Shown here in pieces: positions 35,311-43,769 of a stretch of DNA of 64,000 nucleotides (positions are counted from its first letter, which is position 1; the number at the start of each line of letters is the position of its first letter). A program made the translations under genes and the position numbers. This DNA comes from an uncultured Eudoraea sp. GTDB taxonomy: Bacteria; Bacteroidota; Bacteroidia; Flavobacteriales; Flavobacteriaceae. Under the pieces are notes generated by a model. The model made no database searches, was not told where the DNA came from, and saw nothing but the letters and a program-made list of their open reading frames with translations. Location: the NCBI RefSeq assembly GCF_947258525.1, contig NZ_CAMYIP010000011.1, positions 1 through 64,000 of the forward strand, written 5' to 3'.

Positions 35311-36426
35311 TCAAGCTCCTATAATTACCCTTTTAACCCTTTGAGAAATACCAGTTAAAACTTCATACGAAATCGTATTTGCTCCGGCTGCAAAAGTCTC
35401 TGCGGAATGCCCTTTACCAAATACTATAACTTCATCACCTTCGTTGCATTCAATATCTGATATATCAATCATGATCATATCCATGCAAACATTACCAATA
35501 ATTGGCGCCTCCACACCGTTGACCAGAACCGAAGCTTTTCCATTGCCGTATTGTCTGCCTATTCCATCTGCGTGACCGAGAGGTAGAGTCGCTGTTTTTT
35601 TGTGTCCCTCAGCCTTAAAAGCCCTGTTGTAACCTACGCTCTCATCTGGTTCTATAGTGTGTATCTGGGAGATTACAGTTTTTAATGTCGCTACAGGAAG
35701 CAATTCAGCGTCGTACTTCGCTTCATTTCCGTATCCATAAAGGCCTATTCCACTCCGCACCATTTGAAATTGCGCTTCAGGATAATTGAATATCCCGGAG
35801 GTATTTAAAATATGCATAAATGGATTGATTCTTAATTTGGAATTAAATTCCCTGGCAATCTTTTTAAAGGAATTTATCTGATGATTACTAAATGTTTCTT
35901 CTGATTTATCTTCAGAGGCAGCCAAATGAGAAAATATTGATTTTATTTTCAATTCTTCTCTATTCGTAAGCATATCCGCGATATAGTCAATATCATTTTC
36001 CCAAAATCCAAGCCTGTTGAGGCCTGTATTGAATTTTAAATGTACCGGATAGGCTTTTTGTTTCTCGACCTTAGAGGCCTTAAGGAATTCGCGAAGTACT
36101 CTGGGGGAATATATACTGGGTTCCAGGCAATATTTTATGATCATCGAATAATTGGAAGGCTGTGCATGCAATACAAGAATAGGGGTTTTAATCCCGGCCT
36201 CCCTCAAAACCATTCCTTCACGGGCATAAGCTACAGCTAAATAATCTACACCGAGTTTCTCCAGTTTTTTTGCAATGATGACAGAATCACTTCCGTAGGC
36301 AAAAGCCTTTACAACAGCCAGGAACATTGTGGAAGGATGTAGTTTGGTTCTTATATAATTGTAATTGTGTTCTAAAGCAACCAGATCCAATTCCAATGTA
36401 GTTTCCTTAGCTTTTGGCATTGGCAT
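35311..36426 (-). CDS. alr: Alanine racemase
   Basis: This 371-residue PLP enzyme makes D-alanine for peptidoglycan. The cofactor Lys is in '[11 protein letters not shown]' near 40. The conserved '[10 protein letters not shown]' lies near 229, and the second catalytic base Tyr is in 'SVGYNRAF'. The C-terminal beta domain contains '[13 protein letters not shown]'. The length is standard. Its start overlaps the end of tdk by 20 bases, so the two genes form a tdk-alr operon on the minus strand. Confidence 0.95.
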   Translation of the reverse strand: MPMPKAKETTLELDLVALEHNYNYIRTKLHPSTMFLAVVKAFAYGSDSVIIAKKLEKLGVDYLAVAYAREGMVLREAGIKTPILVLHAQPSNYSMIIKYCLEPSIYSPRVLREFLKASKVEKQKAYPVHLKFNTGLNRLGFWENDIDYIADMLTNREELKIKSIFSHLAASEDKSEETFSNHQINSFKKIAREFNSKLRINPFMHILNTSGIFNYPEAQFQMVRSGIGLYGYGNEAKYDAELLPVATLKTVISQIHTIEPDESVGYNRAFKAEGHKKTATLPLGHADGIGRQYGNGKASVLVNGVEAPIIGNVCMDMIMIDISDIECNEGDEVIVFGKGHSAETFAAGANTISYEVLTGISQRVKRVIIGA

Positions 36427-37057
36427 CCTTTTTGGCTCGTTTTATTTCCTCCGCTTCTACGGTCATGTTATTTATTTTTTCTTTAAGCATAGCCTTGTAA
36501 AATGCCGCCCTGCTTAAGGGTTCATACTCTTCTGTTTCACCGAGCAATACCAATTTATCATTGTTGGATTTTCTAAAACTATAATTGGCAAGATTTCCCG
36601 TGCGTGTGCAAATAGCATGAACTTTGGTTACGTATTCCGCTGTGGCCATCAAAGCCGGCATTGGACCGAAGGGATTTCCTTTAAAATCCATATCCAGGCC
36701 TGCAACAACAACACGTATACCCATATTCGCCAAATCATTGCAAACTGTCACAATTTCATCATCAAAGAACTGCGCTTCATCTATCCCAACTACATCGCAG
36801 TCGTCTGCCAGTAGCCGGATATTTGCCGCCGCGGGTACCGGCGTGGAACGAATTTCATTTTCATCATGAGAGATTACCTTTTCTATATGATATCTGGTGT
36901 CTACAATTGGCTTAAAAATTTCTACTTTTTGTTTCGCAAACTGGGCCCGTTTAAGTCTACGAATCAATTCTTCCGTTTTCCCGGAAAACATTGAGCCACA
37001 GATAACCTCTATCCAACCGAATTGTTCCTTATGATTAACAGTGTTTTCGAGAAACAT
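36407..37057 (-). CDS. tdk: Thymidine kinase
   Basis: This 216-residue type II thymidine kinase phosphorylates thymidine in the salvage route. Walker A is '[16 protein letters not shown]' near 20-35. The catalytic acidic residue lies in '[15 protein letters not shown]'. The lasso region with '[16 protein letters not shown]' is present, although the zinc Cys pairs of many members are reduced to one Cys here. It leads the tdk-alr pair. Confidence 0.94.
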   Translation of the reverse strand: MFLENTVNHKEQFGWIEVICGSMFSGKTEELIRRLKRAQFAKQKVEIFKPIVDTRYHIEKVISHDENEIRSTPVPAAANIRLLADDCDVVGIDEAQFFDDEIVTVCNDLANMGIRVVVAGLDMDFKGNPFGPMPALMATAEYVTKVHAICTRTGNLANYSFRKSNNDKLVLLGETEEYEPLSRAAFYKAMLKEKINNMTVEAEEIKRAKKDANAKS

Positions 37058-37164
37058 TTTGTAATTTTATTGCATAGTAAGGGATTTATTCCCTTATTTA
37101 TGTTAACGAAATATAAAAGTATTAAAAAAGATAGACCTTTACTGTTTAGTCTAAATAAAAAGAA

Positions 37165-37860
37165 ATGAAGCGAAAACTGAAAGAGGAATTAATCAAGATG
37201 TCTACAGATATTATTACATCAAAGAGTCTTGAGGAGATGGAGATACCGGAGTTGTATGAAGCTGCCAGAAATCTTTATGAGAAATTGGCCGTTCTTAAGT
37301 TTATTGATGAAAAGCTAAACGATATTGAAATTGACGTATCAAAAAATGTTCTGGCGTCCCGGTTTGAAAAAATGGCCAATGCCGTAATGAATGAGAATAA
37401 ACACGTTCCTGAAAATAACCCGCACGAAGAAGATATTATTACTCAGGGAATTGATACTATTAAAGGGATGGTATCTGAAATGCCGAATGATGAGGATAAC
37501 GACAGGCTATTCGCGGAATTTGTGGCAAAACCTCAGACTACCAAAGCTGATAATAATAAAACCTCAGCACATATATCTCAGGAAATAAAAGAAGTTTCTA
37601 CGCCCAAATCGTTAAATGAGAAACTTTCTAACAAGGAAATAACTGTGGGCTTGAACGACAGGCTAGCTTTTGTTAAACATCTTTTTAATGATAGCACAGA
37701 AGATTTTAACAGAGTAATCTCCCAGTTGAACACCATTGATTCTCATGAGCGTTCTATAGCCTTTATTGAAAATATGGTTAAACCAGATTACAATAAATGG
37801 TCAGGAAAAGAAGAATATGAAACCAGGTTTCTTGCTCTTATAGAACGTAGGTTCTCATAA
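37165..37860 (+). CDS. Conserved flavobacterial protein of unknown function
   Basis: This 231-residue soluble acidic protein is predicted mostly helical. An alternative start at 37198 (MSTDIITSKSLEEMEIPELY) is 11 codons in and equally plausible. The N-terminal half is a charged helix pair. The middle ('VAKPQTTKADNNKTS') is low-complexity and likely disordered. The C-terminal part ('GLNDRLAFVKHLFNDSTEDF ... ALIERRFS') is more ordered. I know similar proteins beside rsmI in other flavobacteria but no function. It precedes rsmI by 79 bases. Confidence 0.8.
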   Translation: MKRKLKEELIKMSTDIITSKSLEEMEIPELYEAARNLYEKLAVLKFIDEKLNDIEIDVSKNVLASRFEKMANAVMNENKHVPENNPHEEDIITQGIDTIKGMVSEMPNDEDNDRLFAEFVAKPQTTKADNNKTSAHISQEIKEVSTPKSLNEKLSNKEITVGLNDRLAFVKHLFNDSTEDFNRVISQLNTIDSHERSIAFIENMVKPDYNKWSGKEEYETRFLALIERRFS

Positions 37861-37939
37861 TTTTAAATACTGGGTTAAGTTCGATTATGAGAAATTCATG
37901 TTACTCATATTCAACAAAATATGCTAAGATCTTAAATTA

Positions 37940-38617
37940 GTGCTGACAGGCAAGTTATTTATTGTTCCAACACCTATTGGAAATTTGGAAGATATTACCT
38001 TTAGGGCGATAAAAGTTCTAAAGGAAGTAAACCTGATACTGGCTGAAGACACCCGCACTAGCAAAAAACTTTTACAGCACTACAACATTAATACTCCAAT
38101 GCAGAGTCATCATATGCACAATGAGCATAAAACGATAGATGGCATTTTGCAAAAACTTAAAAGCGGAGATCAAATTGCACTGATTTCTGATGCCGGTACT
38201 CCCGCTATTTCCGATCCTGGGTTTTTACTAAGCCGGGCTTGTGTTGAACAGAATATCGAAATTGAATGTCTTCCGGGAGCTACTGCTTTTGTTCCTGCAC
38301 TAGTAATAAGTGGACTTCCCAATGACCGTTTTGTCTTTGAAGGCTTCCTGCCACTGAAAAAAGGCAGACAAACCAGACTGGCAACTTTGGCAGAAGAATC
38401 CCGAACTATGGTATTCTATGAGTCACCCCATAAGCTTCTAAAAACCATATCACAATTTGTTACCTATTTTGGCCCACAAAGACCAATATCTGTTTCCAGA
38501 GAACTTACCAAGATGTATGAAGAAACTGTTAGAGGTACAACATCGGAAGTCTTAGCGCATTTTGAAAGCATTCCTCCTAAAGGAGAATTTGTAATTGTCG
38601 TGGCAGGAAAAAAATAA
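37940..38617 (+). CDS. rsmI: 16S rRNA 2'-O-methyltransferase (C1402)
   Basis: This 225-residue SAM enzyme methylates the ribose of C1402 in 16S rRNA. The frame starts at a GTG (37940) and gives 'LTGKLFIVPTPIGNLEDITF', the conserved RsmI start. The tetrapyrrole-methylase-like fold shows 'AEDTRTSKKLLQHY', 'LISDAGTPAISDPGF' (SAM loop), 'CLPGATAFVPAL' and 'FYESPHKLLKT'. It ends at 225 residues, shorter than E. coli RsmI (about 286) but common in Bacteroidota. Confidence 0.95.
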   Translation: MLTGKLFIVPTPIGNLEDITFRAIKVLKEVNLILAEDTRTSKKLLQHYNINTPMQSHHMHNEHKTIDGILQKLKSGDQIALISDAGTPAISDPGFLLSRACVEQNIEIECLPGATAFVPALVISGLPNDRFVFEGFLPLKKGRQTRLATLAEESRTMVFYESPHKLLKTISQFVTYFGPQRPISVSRELTKMYEETVRGTTSEVLAHFESIPPKGEFVIVVAGKK

Positions 38618-38674
38618 CCAAAACCTTCTGGGAAATCCTCAGGATAAAATCAAATTTGATTTTCGCATGAAAGC

Positions 38675-39289
38675 TTATTTATGTTTTCCCTTTTCCCATC
38701 CATACTTACCTAAATAGAGTTCACCACTTTCTACAGCTCCATCCTCTATGGTTGTTCCCATAGAATCGTTCCAGCGGTTTAGATAACCAAAAAGGGAAAT
38801 TACCCCTAACATTTCAACGATTTCACCTTCATTCCAAAATTTGTATAATTGTTCTTTGATTTTTTCATCAACAGCGTTGGGTACCTGTGAAGCGGCCAGG
38901 GAAAAATCCAGAGCAGCGCGTTCAGCTTCCGAAAAAGCAGCATGGGTTCTGTACTCCCAAATATTATCCAGTTGTTCCTGTTCTGCACCGTAGCGTTCCG
39001 CGGCACGTATGGCATGGGCCTGGCAATACCGACAACCTGTGGCATTGCTGCTAACCCACGCAATCATTCGTTTAAGAGCAGAAGTTACCCCTCCTTCATT
39101 GGCCATAACCGCCTTGTTTAGGTTGATGAAGGCCTTAGAAATTGCCGGTCTGTGTTGCATTGTGAGTACAGAATTTGGGCAAAAACCAAGGGTTTCGTTG
39201 AAAAATTCTGCCAATTTTTTGGTCTGCGGATCATGATTGGGGTCCAGAGGTTGTACAAGTGGCATAGCGATAGTATTTTTGTATTCCAC
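38675..39289 (-). CDS. AhpD-like/carboxymuconolactone decarboxylase family protein
   Basis: This 204-residue protein has the redox motif Cys-x-x-Cys followed by His in 'ATGCRYCQAHAIRAAERYG'. That is the active site of AhpD-type alkylhydroperoxidases. Around it lie helical segments 'LKRMIAWVSSNATG' and 'FSEAERAALDFSLAAS'. A Met at residue 9 (39265) is an alternative start and would place less of the gene over the divergent promoter. A thiol peroxidase or related detoxification role is likely. The divergent OsmC-like gene has a related role, which supports a small stress pair. Confidence 0.8.
   Translation of the reverse strand: MEYKNTIAMPLVQPLDPNHDPQTKKLAEFFNETLGFCPNSVLTMQHRPAISKAFINLNKAVMANEGGVTSALKRMIAWVSSNATGCRYCQAHAIRAAERYGAEQEQLDNIWEYRTHAAFSEAERAALDFSLAASQVPNAVDEKIKEQLYKFWNEGEIVEMLGVISLFGYLNRWNDSMGTTIEDGAVESGELYLGKYGWEKGKHK
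39251..39281 (+). promoter_or_regulatory. Bacteroidota-type promoter of the OsmC-like gene
   Basis: TTG at 39251-39253 and TATTTTTG at 39274-39281 have a 20-base spacer and lie 23 bases before the ATG. The promoter overlaps the start of the divergent AhpD-like gene. Confidence 0.65.
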
Positions 39290-39304
39290 AAGAAACGAAA
39301 AATT

Positions 39305-39733
39305 ATGAGCACAACAAATCTAATTACAACGAAATGGTTGGGTAATATGGCCTTTGAGAGTAGTAATCCTTCCGGATTAAATTTAACAATAGATGCAGGT
39401 CCTGATGCAGGTGGAGAAGGAAAAGGCCTAAGGCCTAAAGCACTTATGCTATCGGCTTTGGCCGGGTGTTCTGGTCTTGATGTTGCGATGCTAATTAAAA
39501 AAATGAAGCTCGATGTGGATGAATTCAGTATAGACACTTCTGCCAACCTTACAGACGAACATCCTAAATATTATGACGCTGTTACTATTGAGTATCATTT
39601 TAGGGGAAATAACCTCGACGAAAAAAAATTACAGCGAGCTGTGGATCTTTCGGTTGAAAAGTACTGTGGAGTAATGGAAATGTTCAGGAAATTTGCAACG
39701 TTAAAAATTGAAACATTATTCCATAATAATTGA
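39305..39733 (+). CDS. OsmC family protein
   Basis: This 142-residue protein starts at the ATG at 39305; the frame is open further upstream over the divergent gene, but that part is antisense. OsmC features are 'PKALMLSALAGCSGLDVAML', which holds the first conserved Cys, and 'VEKYCGVMEMFRKFATLK', which holds the second Cys and the conserved Ser/Thr-Lys region. OsmC-type dimers reduce organic hydroperoxides with paired Cys. The promoter at 39251-39281 is a good match. Confidence 0.9.
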   Translation: MSTTNLITTKWLGNMAFESSNPSGLNLTIDAGPDAGGEGKGLRPKALMLSALAGCSGLDVAMLIKKMKLDVDEFSIDTSANLTDEHPKYYDAVTIEYHFRGNNLDEKKLQRAVDLSVEKYCGVMEMFRKFATLKIETLFHNN

Positions 39734-39844
39734 TGCCCGTTCTATGGGGATCTTATTCTGATCATAATAAAATTAAAATAACAATTCCTGCATTTAAAAT
39801 GCATGAATTCATCTTATCTTACAGTTGACTGATTAGTTAGAATA

Positions 39845-41533
39845 ATGCGCTGGACATTAAAACCAAAACATGATGATGATCAAATAATGGCTTTGGCCAA
39901 AATACTTAATGTAAACAGGTTAATAGCACAATTATTATTGCAACGCGGTATTACTTCTTACGAAGAAGCAAAAAAATTCTTTAGACCACAACTCTCCGAT
40001 CTCCATGACCCATTTCTAATGAAGGATATGGAACTTGCCGTGAAGCGCATAGAAAATGCGATACAAACAAATGAAAACATACTTGTTTATGGAGAGTATG
40101 ATGTGGATGTAACTACGGCAGTAGCCTTACTATCATCATATTTACTGACGCTATACCCAAATGTAGCAACTTACATTCCGGACAGATACAAAGAAGGTTA
40201 TGGCATTTCATATGCAGGGATTGACTTTGCGGATGATAATGGTTTTACACTAATTATTGCATTAGATTGCGGCATAAAAGCGATTGAAAAGGTAGCCTAT
40301 GCTAGTGAAAAGGGAATTGATTTCATTATCTGTGACCACCACAGGCCGGGAGAAAAAATTCCAGATGCAGTGGCAGTCCTGGACCCGAAAAGAGAAGATT
40401 GTTCCTATCCTTATGATGAATTATGCGGATGTGGAATTGGTTTTAAACTGATACAAGCTCTAAACTTTAATAGAGAGGATAGCTTTGATAATCTCATTCC
40501 ATATCTTGATCTTGTAGCTACTGCTATTGGGGCGGATATTGTGCCAATTACAGGAGAGAACAGGGTATTGGCTTATTTTGGGCTCGAGGTAATTAATTCA
40601 GCACCAAGAATTGGATTTAAAGCCATAATTAATAACCTCCAGAAGAAAAAACTCACTATAACCGATGTTGTTTTTATAATTGCTCCAAGAATAAATGCTG
40701 CAGGCCGAATGAGGCATGGCCAATATGCGGTTAATTTATTAACAGAACAAAATATGGAGCAGGCACTTAAATATGCTTTAGACATTGAAGAATTCAATAC
40801 TGACAGAAAGGGATTGGATAAGGAGATTACGGATGAGGCACTTGATATGATCCTCCGAAATAAGGAGGAAAATAGATTTACTTCTGTTGTTTATAAAGAT
40901 ACCTGGCATAAAGGGGTTATTGGAATAGTTGCTTCCAGACTTACTGAAACGTATCACAGGCCTACATTAGTTTTCACCAAAAGCGGCGAGAAACTTGCAG
41001 CCTCAGCAAGGTCTGTCAAGGGTTTTGATGTTTACAATGCCTTAGAACAATGCGCAGATTCTATCGAGCAGTTTGGCGGGCATAAATATGCGGCTGGGCT
41101 TACGATGGTTGAAGACCAATACGAAATATTTAAAGCACAATTTGAAAGCGTAGTTGCGAAAACAATAGATCCAAATCTCTTAACGCCGGAGATTCTCATT
41201 GATGCAAAACTCGATTTAGATCAGATAAGTCCGAAACTCTTGCGTATAATACAACAATTTGCGCCTTTTGGGCCCGGTAATATGAGACCTGTATTTATGT
41301 CCGAAAATCTCAGGGATACCGGATATGCCAAAGGAGTTGGAGAGGGTAATAAACATCTTAAACTTTCAGTGTCTCAAAATAATACTGGCAAGGTAGGCGC
41401 TATAGGATTTAATTTAGGAAGTAAGCTTTCAGTTGTTCAAAATGGAAACTTTTTTAGCGCTGTTTTCTCTCTGGAAGAAAATCATTGGAATGGAATGGTA
41501 AGCTTACAGTTAAAAATCAAGGATTTAAGATAA
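39845..41533 (+). CDS. recJ: Single-stranded-DNA-specific exonuclease RecJ
   Basis: This 562-residue DHH-family 5'-3' exonuclease acts in recombination and repair. The DHH motif 'IICDHHRPGE' is intact near 165. 'GCGIGFKLIQAL', 'APRINAAGRM', and the DHHA1 region with 'ASARSVKGFDVYNAL' and 'QFGGHKYAAGLTM' follow, then an OB-fold C-terminus. Motif I is odd. It reads Tyr82-Gly-Glu84-Tyr-Asp-Val-Asp-Val89-Thr, where the family has Gly-Asp-Tyr-Asp-x-Asp-Gly-Thr. Both changes are single-base (GAG for GAT/GAC, GTA for GGA), and Glu84 replaces a metal-ligand Asp. The frame is otherwise full length, so this may be natural variation, a mutation, or a sequence error. Confidence 0.9.
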   Translation: MRWTLKPKHDDDQIMALAKILNVNRLIAQLLLQRGITSYEEAKKFFRPQLSDLHDPFLMKDMELAVKRIENAIQTNENILVYGEYDVDVTTAVALLSSYLLTLYPNVATYIPDRYKEGYGISYAGIDFADDNGFTLIIALDCGIKAIEKVAYASEKGIDFIICDHHRPGEKIPDAVAVLDPKREDCSYPYDELCGCGIGFKLIQALNFNREDSFDNLIPYLDLVATAIGADIVPITGENRVLAYFGLEVINSAPRIGFKAIINNLQKKKLTITDVVFIIAPRINAAGRMRHGQYAVNLLTEQNMEQALKYALDIEEFNTDRKGLDKEITDEALDMILRNKEENRFTSVVYKDTWHKGVIGIVASRLTETYHRPTLVFTKSGEKLAASARSVKGFDVYNALEQCADSIEQFGGHKYAAGLTMVEDQYEIFKAQFESVVAKTIDPNLLTPEILIDAKLDLDQISPKLLRIIQQFAPFGPGNMRPVFMSENLRDTGYAKGVGEGNKHLKLSVSQNNTGKVGAIGFNLGSKLSVVQNGNFFSAVFSLEENHWNGMVSLQLKIKDLR

Positions 41534-41539
41534 CGCAAT

Positions 41540-42307
41540 TTACTTCCCAAAAGTTTCCAGGGAGAAGTTTGTACCATCGAATTCACCATAGGTATAATAA
41601 GAAATCCAGTCACCGAGATTTATGTAGGAAGATGATTCACTCAATGAGATTTCAAGAGGTAAATGCCTGTGACCAAATATGAAGTAATCGCAATGTTTTT
41701 CTTTTAATTTTCTCTTGGAATATTGTACCAGCCATTCTTTATCTTCACCCAAAAAGTGAATGTCTTCTTCTCCAGAAATTAGTTTGTTATTAATGGAGAA
41801 ATATTGCGCCAGCCTGACTCCAAGATCGGGATGTAACCAACGGAAGCACCATTGAGCCAGCCGATTAGTAAAAAGCTTTTTCATTCTCTTATATCCTTTA
41901 TCACCAGGGCCTAATCCGTCTCCGTGACCTATAAAAAAGGTAGTATTATTGATTTTGAATTGTTGAGGTTTATGGTAAACCGGGATGTTGAGTTCTTTTT
42001 CAAAATACCCATTCATCCAGAGATCATGATTGCCAACAAAGTAGTATATAGGAACACCTGAGTCTGAAATTTCCGCAAGTTTACCCAAAGTCCGTGTAAA
42101 TCCTTTGGGAACAACAGTTTTATACTCAAACCAGAAATCGAATAAATCACCCAGCAGGAAAATAGCCGCAGCATTACTCTTTACGGCATCCAGCCACGCT
42201 ACAAATTTCTTTTCCCTGGGAAGACTTAATTCCTGTGTTGGAGCACCTAAATGGTTATCGCTGGCAAAATATACCTTTTTACCTTTTGGGACTGAGATGC
42301 TTTTCAT
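41540..42307 (-). CDS. lpxH: UDP-2,3-diacylglucosamine diphosphatase (LpxH-like)
   Basis: This 255-residue calcineurin-like metallophosphoesterase should remove UMP from UDP-2,3-diacylglucosamine in lipid A synthesis. Motifs in order are 'FASDNHLG' (the usual Asp-x-His appears as Asp-Asn-His), 'LLGDLFDFWFEY', 'VGNHDLWM', 'IGHGDGLGPGDKGYKRMKK' and 'FGHRHLP'. The aromatic 'DLFDFWFEY' patch is typical of LpxH and separates it from other phosphoesterases. It is convergent with recJ, with six bases between the two genes. Confidence 0.88.
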   Translation of the reverse strand: MKSISVPKGKKVYFASDNHLGAPTQELSLPREKKFVAWLDAVKSNAAAIFLLGDLFDFWFEYKTVVPKGFTRTLGKLAEISDSGVPIYYFVGNHDLWMNGYFEKELNIPVYHKPQQFKINNTTFFIGHGDGLGPGDKGYKRMKKLFTNRLAQWCFRWLHPDLGVRLAQYFSINNKLISGEEDIHFLGEDKEWLVQYSKRKLKEKHCDYFIFGHRHLPLEISLSESSSYINLGDWISYYTYGEFDGTNFSLETFGK

Positions 42308-42332
42308 TTAGTGTAAATATACATAAAGGAAC

Positions 42333-42791
42333 CTAGTTATCACTTGCGTGCCATTCGGCATAGGCAGTTTCTGTTTCGCGAAGTTTTATTGAATGTAACT
42401 GTATTTCCTCAGACAAGCGAGCTTTGATTTTAGCAGCGAAATCTATGACCATATTTTCACTCGTTGGCTGATAATCTGCCAAAATTACTTTATGCCCGCG
42501 ATCTTTTAACTCATGAGCTAATTCCAAATGAGGTGTATTTTTATTAAAAACCGTAGCATGATCAAAAGGTTCCACGATTTCTTCTTTGACTATTTTTTTT
42601 AAGTCACCAAAATCTATAACCATTCCAAGTTTCACATTGGAGGTATCAATAATAGGTACGCCAATTACAGTCACTGAAAGTTTGTAACTATGACCATGAA
42701 CATTTCTGCATTTGCCATCGTAACCATATAATGCATGCCCGGTTTCAAAAGTAAACTGTTTGGTGATTCTTATTCTATGTTTGCCTTTCAT
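42333..42791 (-). CDS. queD: 6-carboxytetrahydropterin synthase
   Basis: This 152-residue T-fold enzyme of queuosine synthesis converts dihydroneopterin triphosphate to 6-carboxytetrahydropterin. Zinc histidines lie in 'TFETGHALYG' and 'CRNVHGHSYKL', where the Cys is also the catalytic residue. 'DHATVF' and 'PTSENMV' (substrate Glu) complete the site. Pyruvoyltetrahydropterin synthases share the fold, but the 'CxxxHGH' form fits QueD. Other que genes are not in the window. Confidence 0.9.
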   Translation of the reverse strand: MKGKHRIRITKQFTFETGHALYGYDGKCRNVHGHSYKLSVTVIGVPIIDTSNVKLGMVIDFGDLKKIVKEEIVEPFDHATVFNKNTPHLELAHELKDRGHKVILADYQPTSENMVIDFAAKIKARLSEEIQLHSIKLRETETAYAEWHASDN

Positions 42792-42863
42792 TATCAGCTT
42801 AATATGTATTAAATCTTTAAAGAGGGGTAATGGTTAATTGTAATTAATGTACAGTACGTGAGC

Positions 42864-42980
42864 TTATTTTTTAAATTTTCTCCTGTTTCTAATTCTATTA
42901 TAAAGATATATGACTACCACCAAAAAGGCTAGCATCGGAAAAAGCAGGTCACTATTAAGCAAATCTAAAAATTTCATCAT
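42864..42980 (-). CDS. Small single-span membrane protein
   Basis: This 38-residue frame begins with two Met codons (ATGATG), one base after the TAA of the enoyl-CoA hydratase gene. It encodes 'MMKFLDLLNSD', a hydrophobic stretch 'LLFPMLAFLVVVIYLY' and a strongly basic tail 'NRIRNRRKFKK'. That is one transmembrane helix with a positive-inside tail. The close spacing suggests it is translated with the hydratase gene. No family is recognised. Confidence 0.55.
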   Translation of the reverse strand: MMKFLDLLNSDLLFPMLAFLVVVIYLYNRIRNRRKFKK

Positions 42981-42981
42981 A

Positions 42982-43749
42982 TTACTTTTTTATGCTGTTT
43001 AATATTGACTTACTGGCTGGCATAAGAGCTAATCTACCGGAAACCTCAGCTCTGTTCACTAATAATTCATTCCAGGAGGTGGTACCTTCCCAAAGAATCT
43101 TTTTAATAGCTCTTAAGGCCTCCGGATTATAAGATGCCATAGCCGCAATAAAATAATCTAACTCTTTGTCCATTTCTTTTATGGAATTAAAAACCTTAGA
43201 ATAAAGTCCTTTTTCCTTAGCCCAATATGCATTTTTCCATTCCTTAGGAGACATTGCCAATTCTGTAAAGCCGGCTATTCCAATTTTACGTTGAACAGCA
43301 GGTGCGATAACCAGAGGTGCTATCCCTATAGATAGTTCGGAAAGCCTTACAGCGGCCGCTTCGGAAGCAAATACATAGTCGCATGCAGCGATAAGGCCGA
43401 CTCCGCCTCCCACTGCTTTCCCCTGAATTCTACCAATTATTGGTTGTGTACATTCTCGCATGGCATTGATAACATTAGCAAAACCACTAAAAAAATTTGT
43501 TCCTTCGTCCGGGTTGGATATGGCAAGCAATTCATCAAAAGAGGCCCCTGCGCAAAAAGCCCTTTCTCCTTCAGATTTTAATACCACTATTGAGACATCC
43601 TTATTGGAGGAAACCTTTCTGAGTTCATTAGTTAATCTCACTAAAAGTTCTGTAACGAACGAATTACTGGCGGGATGGCCAAATTCTATTGTAGCGGTTC
43701 TGTTTTCAATTTTGGTATAAAGACTCCCCGTGGGTCTGTTCGTGCCCAT
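42982..43749 (-). CDS. Enoyl-CoA hydratase/isomerase family protein
   Basis: This 255-residue crotonase-fold protein has its oxyanion-hole segments in 'RAFCAGASFDELL' and 'GRIQGKAVGGGVGLIAACDY'. The usual second catalytic Glu region reads 'VRLSELSIGIAPLV' (Glu present). It would hydrate or isomerise an acyl-CoA in fatty acid or branched-chain amino acid breakdown, and methylglutaconyl-CoA hydratase is one possibility. It lies between a MATE pump and the 38-residue membrane protein on the minus strand. Confidence 0.88.
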   Translation of the reverse strand: MGTNRPTGSLYTKIENRTATIEFGHPASNSFVTELLVRLTNELRKVSSNKDVSIVVLKSEGERAFCAGASFDELLAISNPDEGTNFFSGFANVINAMRECTQPIIGRIQGKAVGGGVGLIAACDYVFASEAAAVRLSELSIGIAPLVIAPAVQRKIGIAGFTELAMSPKEWKNAYWAKEKGLYSKVFNSIKEMDKELDYFIAAMASYNPEALRAIKKILWEGTTSWNELLVNRAEVSGRLALMPASKSILNSIKK

Positions 43750-43769
43750 TTGAATTGTTTTCTGTAAAA

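Noticed and set aside
39152-39304. Upstream extension of the OsmC-like gene
   Set aside because: It is antisense to the AhpD-like gene and would place the good promoter at 39251-39281 inside the coding region.
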